NCBI GenBank assembly: GCA_938012815.1
Contig: CALLVV010000089.1
Span: 1-39,625, forward strand
Source: an uncultured Propionibacteriaceae bacterium
GTDB taxonomy: Bacteria; Actinomycetota; Actinomycetes; Propionibacteriales; Propionibacteriaceae
Direction of reading: 5' to 3'
Length of the DNA: 39,625 nt
The notes under the pieces are model-generated. The model did no database searches and was not told the DNA's origin. It saw nothing but the letters and a program-made list of their open reading frames with translations. Made by a program: the position numbers and the translations under genes. Below are positions 26,588-34,278 of the stretch, piece after piece; the first letter of the stretch is position 1; every line of letters starts with the position of its first letter.

Positions 26588-28096
26588 ATGAAACCTTGGA
26601 AATTGCGTCTGGGCGCCGTCATAGTGGCCACCGCCCTGGGACTGACGGGATGCGCATCCGGTTCCGGTGGCAGCTCCCCGTCGGCCTCGGGCCCCTCACA
26701 GCCGGTCAGGATCGGGGCGCTCTTCGCCCCAACCGATTCCCTCGACCCGGTTACCGCCTCCTCACCGGGTTCGATGCTGCTGGCGTTCAACGTCTACGAC
26801 TCCTTGGCGGTCATGACCAAGAAGGGGGCGGCGCTGTCCCTGGCAAAGTCCATCGAACCCAACGCCACCGCCGATGAGTGGACCGTCACGCTGCGCGAGG
26901 GACTCACCTACTCCGACGGCACCACCGCCACCGGGCAGGACGTCCTGGATTCCCTCTCCCATTTCGCCCAGTCCCCCAGCTACGCCAGCCTGTACTCCGG
27001 CATCGACTTCGAGGCCTCCAACGCGTCCGGGTCGACGGCGACGCTGAAGCTCAAGAAGCCCGCATCCGATTTCCTCGAATCCTCGCTGGGAATGTTCTCC
27101 GCCATCGCCCCGAAGGGCACGTTCACCGGTATCGGCGCCGGCCCCTTCGTCGTCGACAAGGGGGACCCCGGCACCGGCTACCAGCTGCACGCCAACGACA
27201 AGTACTGGGACGGCACCCCGTCCATCCCGCAGGTCACGATGGTGCCGATCCCCGACTCCACGGCCCAGGCCAACGCCCTGCGCACCGGCGAGATCGACCT
27301 CGCCACCAGCCTCAACTCGGCTGCCCTCACGACCCTGTCGGGGGCGCCGAACGTCAAGGTGGCCGACGCCACCCTGGAGTCCGCGTCCGCTCTGGAGCTG
27401 GCCCTCAACACCCGCGTCGCGCCTTTCAACGACCCGGAGGTGCGGCGGGCCGCGAAACTCGCCGTGGACCGGGACAAGCTGGTCAACACCGTCCTCGGAT
27501 CCACAGGTGAGGTCGCCAACGACATGCTCGGCAAGGGCTACGACAACTACCCGGAGGATGTGGCCCAGACCACGGCCAACAAGGAGGAGGCCAAGCGCAT
27601 CTTCGCGGAGAAGGGGGTCACGTCCTTCACGATCGTCGCAGCCGACGTCATGCCGGGCATGGTTTCCTCGGCCGAGTTGATGGCCCAGGAGTTCGCCGAG
27701 GTGGGGGTGCAGGTCACCGTCGACAAACGCGACCCGCAGACCTACTACAGCAACCCTGCCGAGCTGCACCAGGCGCAGGCGGCGACCGCCTTCTGGATCA
27801 ACCGCAACCCCATCACCGAGTTCCGCAGCCAGGTCATGCCCGACTACCCCTTCAACCTGTCCGGTTTCACCTCCGAGACGATCCAGCAGAACCTGGCGAA
27901 GGCCACCGCCACCCTGGACGCGGCCGAGCAGAAGAAGCTGGTGGGCGAGATCAGCAAGGAGATCCACGACCAGGGCGGTGACCTGATCTGGGGCTACCAG
28001 AAGCAGGTCTCGGCGTACCGGGCCGGGCTGGAGAACTTCACCTCCGTCCAGTCGGTTCCCTGGCTGACGAAGGCCACCTTCAACCCGGTCGGCTGA
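26588..28096 (+). CDS. ABC transporter substrate-binding lipoprotein, family 5
   Basis: This is a 502-residue extracellular binding protein of the oligopeptide/nickel family (SBP_bac_5). A signal peptide ends in the lipobox LTGC (Cys22), followed by a Gly/Ser linker. Family features include EPNATADEWTVTLREGLTYSDGTTATGQDVLDS and the later FNDPEVRRAAKLAVDRDKLV. Family members bind peptides, nickel, haem or metallophores such as staphylopine (CntA). Given the iron box upstream and the two half-transporters, a metal chelate is the best guess but remains inference. The ATG follows a purine-rich stretch (GAGAAAGCAGAAACG) and lies 45 bases after the previous gene. Confidence 0.88.
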   Translation: MKPWKLRLGAVIVATALGLTGCASGSGGSSPSASGPSQPVRIGALFAPTDSLDPVTASSPGSMLLAFNVYDSLAVMTKKGAALSLAKSIEPNATADEWTVTLREGLTYSDGTTATGQDVLDSLSHFAQSPSYASLYSGIDFEASNASGSTATLKLKKPASDFLESSLGMFSAIAPKGTFTGIGAGPFVVDKGDPGTGYQLHANDKYWDGTPSIPQVTMVPIPDSTAQANALRTGEIDLATSLNSAALTTLSGAPNVKVADATLESASALELALNTRVAPFNDPEVRRAAKLAVDRDKLVNTVLGSTGEVANDMLGKGYDNYPEDVAQTTANKEEAKRIFAEKGVTSFTIVAADVMPGMVSSAELMAQEFAEVGVQVTVDKRDPQTYYSNPAELHQAQAATAFWINRNPITEFRSQVMPDYPFNLSGFTSETIQQNLAKATATLDAAEQKKLVGEISKEIHDQGGDLIWGYQKQVSAYRAGLENFTSVQSVPWLTKATFNPVG

Positions 28097-28103
28097 TCCG
28101 GCC

Positions 28104-29084
28104 TTGGGACGAACCATCGACGCGTCGCCGCAGCAACCCACCTTCACCGGTTGGTTGTTGCGGCGGCTGGCGCGCTCCGCGGCCCAGTGCCTGGCGGCCT
28201 CGTTTCTGCTGTTCCTGCTGATCCAGGCCCTGCCCGGGGACGCGGCAACTGCGAGCGCCTCAAGGAACGGGGCCGCCGCGGTGGAGGCGGCCAGGGCCCG
28301 GATGGGCCTGGACCGGCCCGTCCTGGAACGCTACCTGGAATGGGTGGCGGGCATCCTGCGGGGGGATCCCGGGACCACGCTCATCACGTCCCGGCCCGTG
28401 GCCGAGACGATCACGCAACCGGTCCTGGCGTCGCTGATCCTGGCCACGGTGGTGCTGCTGGGGTTGGTGCTGGTCACCCTGCCCGTCGCGGTCGTCACCG
28501 GGGCGCGTCCGAGGCATCCGGTCAGCCGGTTCCTGACGGGGATCTCGGTGGCCGCTGCCGCGATACCGGAGTTCGTGGTGGCGATCGCGCTGCTGGCCGT
28601 CCTGGCGGTGTGGACCCGCTGGCTGCCGGTGCTGTCGGTGCCCGGTGCGGGTCGCACGGTGTGGGAGAACCCCGTCTGCCTGGTGATGCCGGCGCTGGCG
28701 CTGTGGCTGGTGTGTTCCGCATCCCTGACCCGTCGCATCCAGGCCCTGGTGGCCGCCCACGCCGCCGCCCCCTACGTGCGCGAGGCGGAACTGGCGGGCC
28801 TGACGCGGCGGCGAGTGCTGTCCGGGCACCTGCTGCCGTCGGTGGCTCCCGGCGTCCTGCAGCTGCTCGCGCAGACGATCCCCTACCTGCTGGGTGGAGC
28901 CGTGGTGGTCGAGACCGTGACCTCCTTCCCCGGCCTGGGGTTCGCGCTGGTGCGGGCCGTCGGGGACAGGGAGGTGCCGGTGGTGATGGCCGCGGGGGCA
29001 TTGATGATGGTGGTCGCGGTGGTGGCCTTCACCGTCGCGGATGCGCTGTCGGTGCGCCAGGAACGCATGGTTGCGGTGGTGTGA
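28104..29084 (+). CDS. ABC transporter permease, DppB/OppB type
   Basis: This is a 326-residue inner-membrane permease with about six helices. The N-terminal LLRRLARSAAQCLAASFLLFLLIQALPGD and the block YVREAELAGLTRRRVLSGHLLPSVAPGVLQLL, containing the EAA-like loop that docks the ATPase, identify the DppB/NikB family. The frame begins with TTG at 28104, seven bases after the binding-protein stop, with no good ribosome binding site. A later TTG near 28152 could be the true start, so the first 15 or so residues are uncertain. It is partnered with the next gene. Confidence 0.85.
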   Translation: MGRTIDASPQQPTFTGWLLRRLARSAAQCLAASFLLFLLIQALPGDAATASASRNGAAAVEAARARMGLDRPVLERYLEWVAGILRGDPGTTLITSRPVAETITQPVLASLILATVVLLGLVLVTLPVAVVTGARPRHPVSRFLTGISVAAAAIPEFVVAIALLAVLAVWTRWLPVLSVPGAGRTVWENPVCLVMPALALWLVCSASLTRRIQALVAAHAAAPYVREAELAGLTRRRVLSGHLLPSVAPGVLQLLAQTIPYLLGGAVVVETVTSFPGLGFALVRAVGDREVPVVMAAGALMMVVAVVAFTVADALSVRQERMVAVV

Positions 29085-29085
29085 G

Positions 29086-29871
29086 GTGAGCATTTCAGCG
29101 AAGATCTGGGGCGGCATCGCCCTGCTGATGGTGCTTGTCACCGTGGCTGCCCCGTGGCTGACGCCGGCCATCGGGGATTCCGCGGCCACGACGGCCTTCG
29201 CCTATTCGACAGGTGGCCCTGGCGGACTGGGACACGACTACCTGGGACGGCCAGTGCTGCCCCAGCTCCTGGAGGGCGGCCGGGCACTGCTGGTCGCGGC
29301 CCTCCTGACCGCGATGGTCTCGCAGGGCGTCGGGCTGGCCGCCGGTTTGTGGCTCGCCACCCGGGCCCGGGGGGCCTGGTTCGTGCGTTTCGTCCTGGAT
29401 GTCGTCCTGGTGACACCGATGATCGTGGCCTCGCTGGTGGTCTATCAGCGTGCCGGGGCGTCGCTGTACGCCACCATCCCGATCGCAACCGCCCTGACCC
29501 TGCCGTTCACGTCCCGCTACTATCGGGCGGCCGCGGAGCCGCTGCTGGGGGCGGCCTTCTTCGAACAGGCCCGGGTGGCCGGCGACAGGACATCGGTGGC
29601 GCTGGTCCGGGAGGTGGTGCCGGTGCTGCTGCGTCCCGTCCTGGCCGACCTGGGGTTGGCGACGATCACCGCCCTCTACCTGATGGCCACCATTTCCTTC
29701 CTCGGCACCACCGCCGCCGAGTCCGGTTTCCTGTGGCCGACGATGGTGTCGCGGAACCTCGACGGGTTGGGTCTCAACCCGTGGGCGGTGCTGGCCCCGC
29801 TGGGCGCGATGGTGGCGTTGACGGTGCCCGTGAACCTGTTCGTCGATGCCCTCGGAGGTCGCCGTGACTGA
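29086..29871 (+). CDS. ABC transporter permease, DppC/OppC type
   Basis: This 261-residue permease is the second membrane subunit of the importer. It has an N-terminal helix (IWGGIALLMVLVTVAAPWLTP), the family's GHDYLGRPVLPQLLEGGR segment (compare GTDxxGRDxxSRLxxGxR) and the docking loop FEQARVAGDRTSVALVREVVPVLLRPVLADL. It begins with GTG 29086 directly after the dppB-type stop and overlaps the start of the ATPase gene by eight bases. It is complete, shorter than E. coli DppC because it lacks most of the N-terminal extension. Confidence 0.86.
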   Translation: MSISAKIWGGIALLMVLVTVAAPWLTPAIGDSAATTAFAYSTGGPGGLGHDYLGRPVLPQLLEGGRALLVAALLTAMVSQGVGLAAGLWLATRARGAWFVRFVLDVVLVTPMIVASLVVYQRAGASLYATIPIATALTLPFTSRYYRAAAEPLLGAAFFEQARVAGDRTSVALVREVVPVLLRPVLADLGLATITALYLMATISFLGTTAAESGFLWPTMVSRNLDGLGLNPWAVLAPLGAMVALTVPVNLFVDALGGRRD

Positions 29872-31278
29872 ACCAGCCGTGCAGGTCGACGACCTGCGGA
29901 TCCGTTCGGCCGCCGGAACGATCCTGGACAAAACCGCCCTTGTCGTGGAGCGGGGCGAGCGGGTCGGGCTCGTAGGGGAATCCGGCTCCGGGAAGTCGAC
30001 CCTGTCCTTGGCCCTGCTGGGTTCGGTGGCGCCCGGTCTGGAACTGGCGGCGGGAAACGTGACGGTGCTGGGTGTGCCCGTCGTTGCCGATGGCCGGTTG
30101 GCCTCCCCCGGGAGGTTGCGGGGGCTGCGGCGCCGCGTCGCCCGGCTGGACCAGGACCCGACCGGGGCGCTGACCCCGACCCGCCGCATCGGGTACCTGA
30201 TGACGGAGTTGTCGCGGGGTCGGGTGAGGATGCTCAGCGACTCCGTGACGAGGCCCTGGAGGTCTTCGGGCTGCCGACGTCCCGCGATTTCCTGAACCGT
30301 TTCCCGGCGGAGCTGTCGGGCGGGCAGCGGCGGCGGGTGGCGCTGGCCCGCGCCTTGGCGCGCCGCCCCGAGCTGCTGGTGCTCGACGAACCGACCGCCG
30401 GGCTCGACCCGTCGGCCGTCGACGCCGCCCTGGGTCTGGTGGAACGGCTCATGACGGAGTTGGACGCCACGCTGCTGGTGATCACCCACGACCCCGCGGT
30501 GGCGGCGCGCCTGACCAGCCGGGTGGTGGAGATGCGTGACGGGCGTCTCACCAACGGGGGCCCGGCGCGGGAGGTCGTGACCGCGGACCACCCGGGAGCA
30601 TCGCGAGACGATGGACCGCGAGGGGACGCGGAGCCCGTGCTGTGCGTGCGGTCGTTGACGGCGGGCGCGCCCGGGCTGGCAGATTCCCCCGTGACTGGCC
30701 TGGACCTGGACGTTCTCGAAGGGGAGGCGGTGGCGTTGACGGGCCCGTCCGGGTCGGGAAAGTCGACGGTGGCGCGGACCCTCGTCGGGCTCTGGCCGCG
30801 GCGCGACGGCGAGGTGACCGTTGCCGGGATGGCTCTGCCGGCGAAGCTGGATGACTGGCCCCGGTCAGCGCGCGGGACGATCGGGTGGGTGCCGCAGGAT
30901 CCCGCGACCTCTGTGAACCCGGCGTGGTCGCTCGGGCGGTCCCTGGCGCGCGCCCGGACCAGGGCAGTGCGACTCGGCGGGGCTGGAACGGGCGTCGAGG
31001 AGGCGGCCGAGCTGGTCGGGTTGCCACCCGGCTGGGAAACCCGCCGCCCGAGGCAGCTGTCCGGAGGCCAGCTGCAGCGCTTCGCGATCGCCCGGGTCCT
31101 GGTCTCGGGGGCTCGGCTGCTGGTGCTCGATGAGGTGACCTCCAGCCTGGACGCGACCACCCGCGACGCCATCTGCGAGGTCCTGGCCGAGGTCAGGAAA
31201 CGCATCCCCATGCTGGTGATCACCCACGACCCGGCGGTGATCGCCCGCTGCGACCGGGAGATCAGGCTCAACGACTAG
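29864..31278 (+). pseudogene. Fused double ABC ATPase (DppD-DppF type), frameshifted
   Basis: One gene encodes two ABC ATPase domains. Domain 1 has GESGSGKST, LDQDPTGALTP, AELSGGQRRRVALA and LLVLDEPTAGLDP. Domain 2 has GPSGSGKST, PQDPATSVNPAW, LSGGQLQRFAIARV and LLVLDEVTSSLD. The frame breaks at about 30216-30224, in the G-rich cgcggggtcggg: the first frame ends at 30295 and the rest reads from the next frame. One added base there restores a continuous 471-residue protein (RDEALEVFGLPTS follows in frame). A single-base loss in a G-run could be a real mutation or a sequencing error. GTG 29864 follows GGAGG by five bases. If real, the importer lacks its motor. Confidence 0.85.
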
Positions 31279-31444
31279 AGCCAGCACGTGAGCGCCAGCA
31301 AACGGCCGAGTCGAAACCACCCCCTTCCCGCCCCTCCACCCTGCTCACGAAACGCGGAAGTTCAACGGTTCAACGTCGCCACACGGCATCGAAGCGTTCT
31401 TCTTCCGCGATTCGTGCACGGGGGATCGGCGACGGGAGTGCGGG

Positions 31445-32221
31445 TCACCGGCTGGTATTGCCGAAGGTCTCCTCGATGAAGGGGTCGACCAGTCCGTGGT
31501 AGGTCTCTGGGGCGTCCCGCCGCACGCAGTGGCCGACGCCGTCGATCAACACCAGGCGCACGAGCGGGTTGGTCACATCGGAGGGGTCCGGGGCCATGTC
31601 GCCGTGGCGGGGTGCCAGGTACAGCGTCGGTATCGTCAGCTGGTTGACCGCGCTGACGAGGTCGGCCTCGCCGAGATAGGTGCCCTCGCGTATGAAACGG
31701 CGGTCGACCTGCTCCTTGCACCTCGCCCACTCCTCGATCTCGGCATCACTCCATGAGGTCTCGTGCCGCATCCGTTCCCGCTCGGCCGCGCCACCATCGG
31801 CGGCGAACGCATCCAGGAACCGCTCCTGGTGTTCCACGAACCAAGAGGCCGGGCCCCAGTGTCCGGTGGGACGCGCGACGTCCTCCAGGACCAGTGCCCG
31901 CACCTGGTCGGGCCGGGCCACGCCCACTCGCAGCGACATGAGCCCTCCCAGGCTGTGCGCCACGACGACCGGTGGCTCCGGGAGCGAGGAGATCACCCGC
32001 TCGAGGTCTTCCTGCATGGTCTGCGGTGCCCGGGTCAGGGAGTCGTCGTCCCACCGTGGGGACGCCCCGTGCCCCCGCAGGTCCACCGCGAGAACGTGGT
32101 ATCGGGAGGACCAGCGAGCCACCGCGTCAGGCCAGGCGGCGGCCGATTCCGTCAGGCCGTGGACCAGAAGCAGGGCTGGAGCCGCGGGATTCCCCCACTC
32201 GTGCAGTGCAAGCGTCGTCAC
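31445..32221 (-). CDS. Alpha/beta hydrolase
   Basis: This is an alpha/beta-fold hydrolase of about 258 residues. It has the oxyanion HG region LLLVHGLTESAAAW, the nucleophile elbow VVAHSLGGLMSL (Ser in AHSLGG), LRGHGASPRWDD and a final histidine in DGVGHCVRRDAPETYH. The substrate is unknown; the family covers esterases, epoxide hydrolases and related enzymes. I start at GTG 32221 (VTTLALHEWGNPAAP), the usual family opening. An ATG at 32320 with GGAGGGAAGG upstream gives a 33-residue extension with weaker codon bias and is the main alternative. It is divergent from the erm module, and a palindromic repeat lies just upstream. Confidence 0.82.
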   Translation of the reverse strand: MTTLALHEWGNPAAPALLLVHGLTESAAAWPDAVARWSSRYHVLAVDLRGHGASPRWDDDSLTRAPQTMQEDLERVISSLPEPPVVVAHSLGGLMSLRVGVARPDQVRALVLEDVARPTGHWGPASWFVEHQERFLDAFAADGGAAERERMRHETSWSDAEIEEWARCKEQVDRRFIREGTYLGEADLVSAVNQLTIPTLYLAPRHGDMAPDPSDVTNPLVRLVLIDGVGHCVRRDAPETYHGLVDPFIEETFGNTSR

Positions 32222-32336
32222 CTCAGCGACTGTAGCCCTGGGGTGTCCAAGGTCGCGATAAGGGAGCGGTGACCAGGATTCCTGGCGCCTGATCGGGGCT
32301 GCACGCCTCCTGTAAAGCATGGCACTGAGCCTTCCC

Positions 32337-32392
32337 TCCGCTGGTCGAGCCGGTCTGTGATGCGGAGCGAGCAGTCCGGCTCGACCAGCGGA
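32337..32392. repeat. 17-bp perfect inverted repeat (palindromic element)
   Basis: TCCGCTGGTCGAGCCGG (32337-32353) and its exact complement (32376-32392) enclose 22 bases containing GAGCGAGCAG. Pairing continues outward with few mismatches. Its core (GGTYGAGCCGG ... GAGCGAGCAG) recurs near 34083-34138, so it belongs to a dispersed family. It lies between the divergent hydrolase and erm genes. Confidence 0.75.
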
Positions 32393-32504
32393 CGGAAAGG
32401 ACAGGAGAAAATAGGGCCCTGTGCAAACCGCGGGGCTGATACACATCTGCGCGTCTTTGCCTCCACAGCGGCTTCCCGCTGGTTCCCTCAAGGGCGGACT
32501 CCCT

Positions 32505-32561
32505 ATGCTGAACACCATGTTGATCCTCTGCACTGCTCTGCTGCGTCTGCGCAGCCGCTGA
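32505..32561 (+). CDS. erm leader peptide (RLR type)
   Basis: This short frame reads MLNTMLILCTALLRLRSR, or from the second ATG (32517) MLILCTALLRLRSR, and ends at 32561, 94 bases before the erm start. From the second Met it has the same spacing as my memory of the Erm(X) leader, MLISGTAFLRLRTNR, with RLR at positions 10-12. The RLR motif is the known macrolide-dependent stalling site in one class of erm leaders. GGCGGA lies six bases before the first ATG, supporting 32505; the homology supports 32517. Confidence 0.8.
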   Translation: MLNTMLILCTALLRLRSR

Positions 32562-32564
32562 CCG

Positions 32565-32641
32565 CGGGAGCGCCCCGTCGCTGCTCCCGTCCCGGCCCCC
32601 ATGCCGGGCTGCGTCTTTCAGCATGCCCGGCTCCACGACCA
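32565..32641 (+). promoter_or_regulatory. Alternative hairpins of the erm attenuator
   Basis: Three stems lie between the leader peptide and erm: CGGGAGC (32565-32571) with 32583-32589, CCCGGC (32591-32596) with 32603-32608, and GCCGGGC (32603-32609) with 32635-32641. The last two share one arm and exclude each other. The final stem ends three bases before the GGAG of erm (32645-32648) and would hinder translation unless ribosome stalling reshapes the fold. The geometry is classic for translational attenuation; thermodynamics were not computed. Confidence 0.7.
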
Positions 32642-32655
32642 TCACGGAGCAAGCA

Positions 32656-33471
32656 GTGCCCACTTTTCATCACGGCCGTCACGAACACGGCCAGAACTTC
32701 CTCACCGACCCAGCCGTCATCGCCACCTTCGTTGAACTCGTCGCAGCAACCCGCGGACCCATCATCGAAATCGGAGCGGGCGACGGCGCACTCACCGTAC
32801 CGCTGGCGCGCCTCGGCCGCCCTGTGACGGCCATCGAGATCGACGCCCGCCTGGAGCAGAGGCTGCGCTGTCGCCTTCCCTCACACGTGGAGGTGGTGTC
32901 AGGTGATTTCCTCACCCATCGGCTGCCGAGCCATCCCCACGTGGTGGTGGGGAATCTGCCCTTCCACCAGACCACCGCGATACTGAGACACCTCTTGCAC
33001 TCCTTCGCCTGGAGCGACGCCGTCCTGCTGACCCAGTGGGAGGTTGCCCGCCGCAGGGCTGGCGTGGGTGGGGCCACCATGATGACCGCGCAATGGGCAC
33101 CGTGGTTCACGTTCACCCTGCATGGTCGTGTCCCCGCACGGGCTTTCACTCCACGTCCTGGTGTGGATGGCGGGATTCTCACCATCCACCGTCGCGAGCA
33201 CCCGTTGCTACCGGTGACTGAGCAGTGTCGATTCCACGCCCTGGTCCACCGCATCTACACCGGGCCGGGAAACGGACTGGCCCAGATCCTTGCTCGCGCC
33301 ACTTCCTTCCCTTCACCGCAGGCGGCCCGGGCCTGGCTCGGAAGACACGGCATCGATGCCTCAGCCCTACCCCGAATGATGCATCCGAAGGCCTGGGTGG
33401 ACCTGTTCAAGACGACGGGATCGTCGCCGCCTGCCCCGCCCACACGAGGAAACCGCAGGAGGCGACGATGA
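32656..33471 (+). CDS. erm: 23S rRNA adenine-N6-methyltransferase, Erm(X)-like
   Basis: This 271-residue Erm enzyme would methylate A2058 of 23S rRNA and give resistance to macrolides, lincosamides and streptogramin B. It shows GRHEHGQNFLTD at the N-terminus, the SAM motif IIEIGAGDGALT, AIEIDARL, the catalytic VVGNLPFH, AVLLTQWEVARRRAGVGG, TMMTAQWAPWFTF and RAFTPRPGVDGGIL, then a basic tail (TRGNRRRRR). These blocks closely parallel Erm(X) of corynebacteria as I remember it, but the sequence is clearly not identical, so it looks like a divergent member. GTG 32656 has GGAG six bases upstream; an ATG 11 codons earlier lies inside the attenuator stem. The stop overlaps the AraC-type gene (ATGA). 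Confidence 0.92.
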   Translation: MPTFHHGRHEHGQNFLTDPAVIATFVELVAATRGPIIEIGAGDGALTVPLARLGRPVTAIEIDARLEQRLRCRLPSHVEVVSGDFLTHRLPSHPHVVVGNLPFHQTTAILRHLLHSFAWSDAVLLTQWEVARRRAGVGGATMMTAQWAPWFTFTLHGRVPARAFTPRPGVDGGILTIHRREHPLLPVTEQCRFHALVHRIYTGPGNGLAQILARATSFPSPQAARAWLGRHGIDASALPRMMHPKAWVDLFKTTGSSPPAPPTRGNRRRRR

Positions 33472-33818
33472 GCCTCTCCGCCGCTCAACAGGCCGCGCGC
33501 CTGTTGGCTGAGCGACCTGAACACGACTGGCGACTGGACGAACTCGCTGCGCTGGTCCATCTTTCGGTGTCACAGCTCGGGCGAGTGTTCACTCGCAGGT
33601 TCGGCCGCACCCCGATGCGTTTCCTGATGTACCTTCGCGCACGTCTGCTGGCCGCACTGTTGCGGGAAACCGACCTCCCCATAGCCGAGGCGATGAACAA
33701 AGTGGGATGGCGCAGCCGTGGACATGCGGCCCGTTACTTCAAGGCGGTGTTCGGAGTGTCACCGTCGAACTATCGGGGGAGCGGATACGTCACGAATGAT
33801 TCGGTGCCCGGTGAATGA
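33468..33818 (+). CDS. AraC-type DNA-binding domain protein
   Basis: This 116-residue protein is essentially a lone AraC/XylS DNA-binding domain with both helix-turn-helices: WRLDELAALVHLSVSQLGRVFTRRFGRTPM and PIAEAMNKVGWRSRGHAARYFKAVFGVSPSNYRG, the latter being the family signature. There is no ligand or dimerisation domain. AGGAGG ends five bases before the ATG, which overlaps the erm stop, so it is made together with Erm. A role in regulating erm or the neighbouring genes is plausible but unproven. The frame also opens further upstream inside erm, but the ribosome binding site decides the start. Confidence 0.88.
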   Translation: MSLSAAQQAARLLAERPEHDWRLDELAALVHLSVSQLGRVFTRRFGRTPMRFLMYLRARLLAALLRETDLPIAEAMNKVGWRSRGHAARYFKAVFGVSPSNYRGSGYVTNDSVPGE

Positions 33819-33907
33819 AGTGTCCGTGCTCCGGATGCTCCACGCCTCGGGACCAAGGTTCATCACATCGGTGAGGGGCGCTGCTCCAGCGGCTTTGGTC
33901 ACAACAC

Positions 33908-34018
33908 ATGCTGCTGCACGAGCAGTTCGGGCCAGCGCTCCTCAACGTCGAACTTGCCGGCCGTGACGAGCCTCTTCTTCTCAGTGCTCTGGGCTCAGAC
34001 TACCTACCAGAAAGGTGA
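33908..34018 (+). pseudogene. Possible gene fragment (C-terminal remnant)
   Basis: A 36-codon frame (MLLHEQFGPALLNVELAG, ending GSDYLPER) looks like the end of a larger soluble protein of unknown family. It has no ribosome binding site and no visible upstream portion in frame. It stops exactly where the ABC-ATPase-like scar begins. The surrounding 460-base gap (33819-34278) holds this fragment, the scar, palindromes and the arsR promoter. Confidence 0.3.
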
Positions 34019-34073
34019 TCGCCCACTACGACCGGGAGATCGGGCTCAGAGCCGGTTGAGCCAGCACGTGAGC
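34014..34073. repeat. Near-copy of the ABC ATPase gene 3' end
   Basis: Bases 34014-34048 match 31236-31270 (the last codons of the fused ABC ATPase) at 32 of 35 positions. After a short unlike spacer the next 15 bases (34059-34073, AGCCAGCACGTGAGC) are identical to 31279-31293. Translated, the copy reads VIAHYDREIGLRAG and stop, parallel to VIARCDREIRLND of the intact end. It is a direct repeat bracketing the hydrolase-erm-araC island. Confidence 0.85.
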
Positions 34074-34082
34074 ATACCTCTT

Positions 34083-34138
34083 TCGAAGCTGGTTGAGCCG
34101 GACCACGACGAGCGAGCAGGTCAGCTCACCAGCTTCGA
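34083..34138. repeat. Palindromic element related to 32337-32392
   Basis: The left arm TCGAAGCTGGTTGAGC (34083-34098) pairs with GCTCACCAGCTTCGA (34124-34138) with one bulged T. Between them lies GAGCGAGCAG, as in the element at 32337. It directly follows the ABC-end scar. Confidence 0.7.
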
Positions 34139-34152
34139 GAAGATCCTCATGC

Positions 34153-34208
34153 GCTTGTTTTCTTGTCACCCGCTCCCCCTGGAGCGCAAGCGAACGACGA
34201 GAAGGCAA
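34153..34208. repeat. Imperfect inverted repeat before arsR
   Basis: The 16-base arm starting CGCTTGTTTTCTTGTC pairs with the later GACGAGAAGGCAAGCG at 13 of 16 positions, with an inner GCTCC/GGAGC stem. Coordinates are accurate to a base or two. It shares AAGGCAAGC with the nested repeat after menF, perhaps by common origin. Confidence 0.45.
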
Positions 34209-34236
34209 GCGGATCCACAACCTTCACGCCCTCCTC

Positions 34237-34266
34237 TTGACACGTGACCATTAAGTCACATATTTT
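34237..34266 (+). promoter_or_regulatory. arsR promoter with internal palindromic operator
   Basis: TTGACA (34237-34242) and TATTTT (34261-34266) are 18 bases apart. Between them lies the perfect palindrome GTGAC-N6-GTCAC (34244-34259), well placed for the ArsR-type repressor encoded just downstream. The -10 begins 18 bases before the arsR ATG, so the transcript would have almost no leader. Confidence 0.65.
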
Positions 34267-34278
34267 CTCAGGGTGGAC

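Noticed and set aside
31405..31425. TTCGTGCACG also seen upstream of glpF
   Set aside because: Only a single half-site with no palindrome; probably chance.
33225..33467. Upstream extension of the AraC-type frame inside erm
   Set aside because: It overlaps the erm coding frame, and AGGAGG directly before the ATG at 33468 fixes the start.
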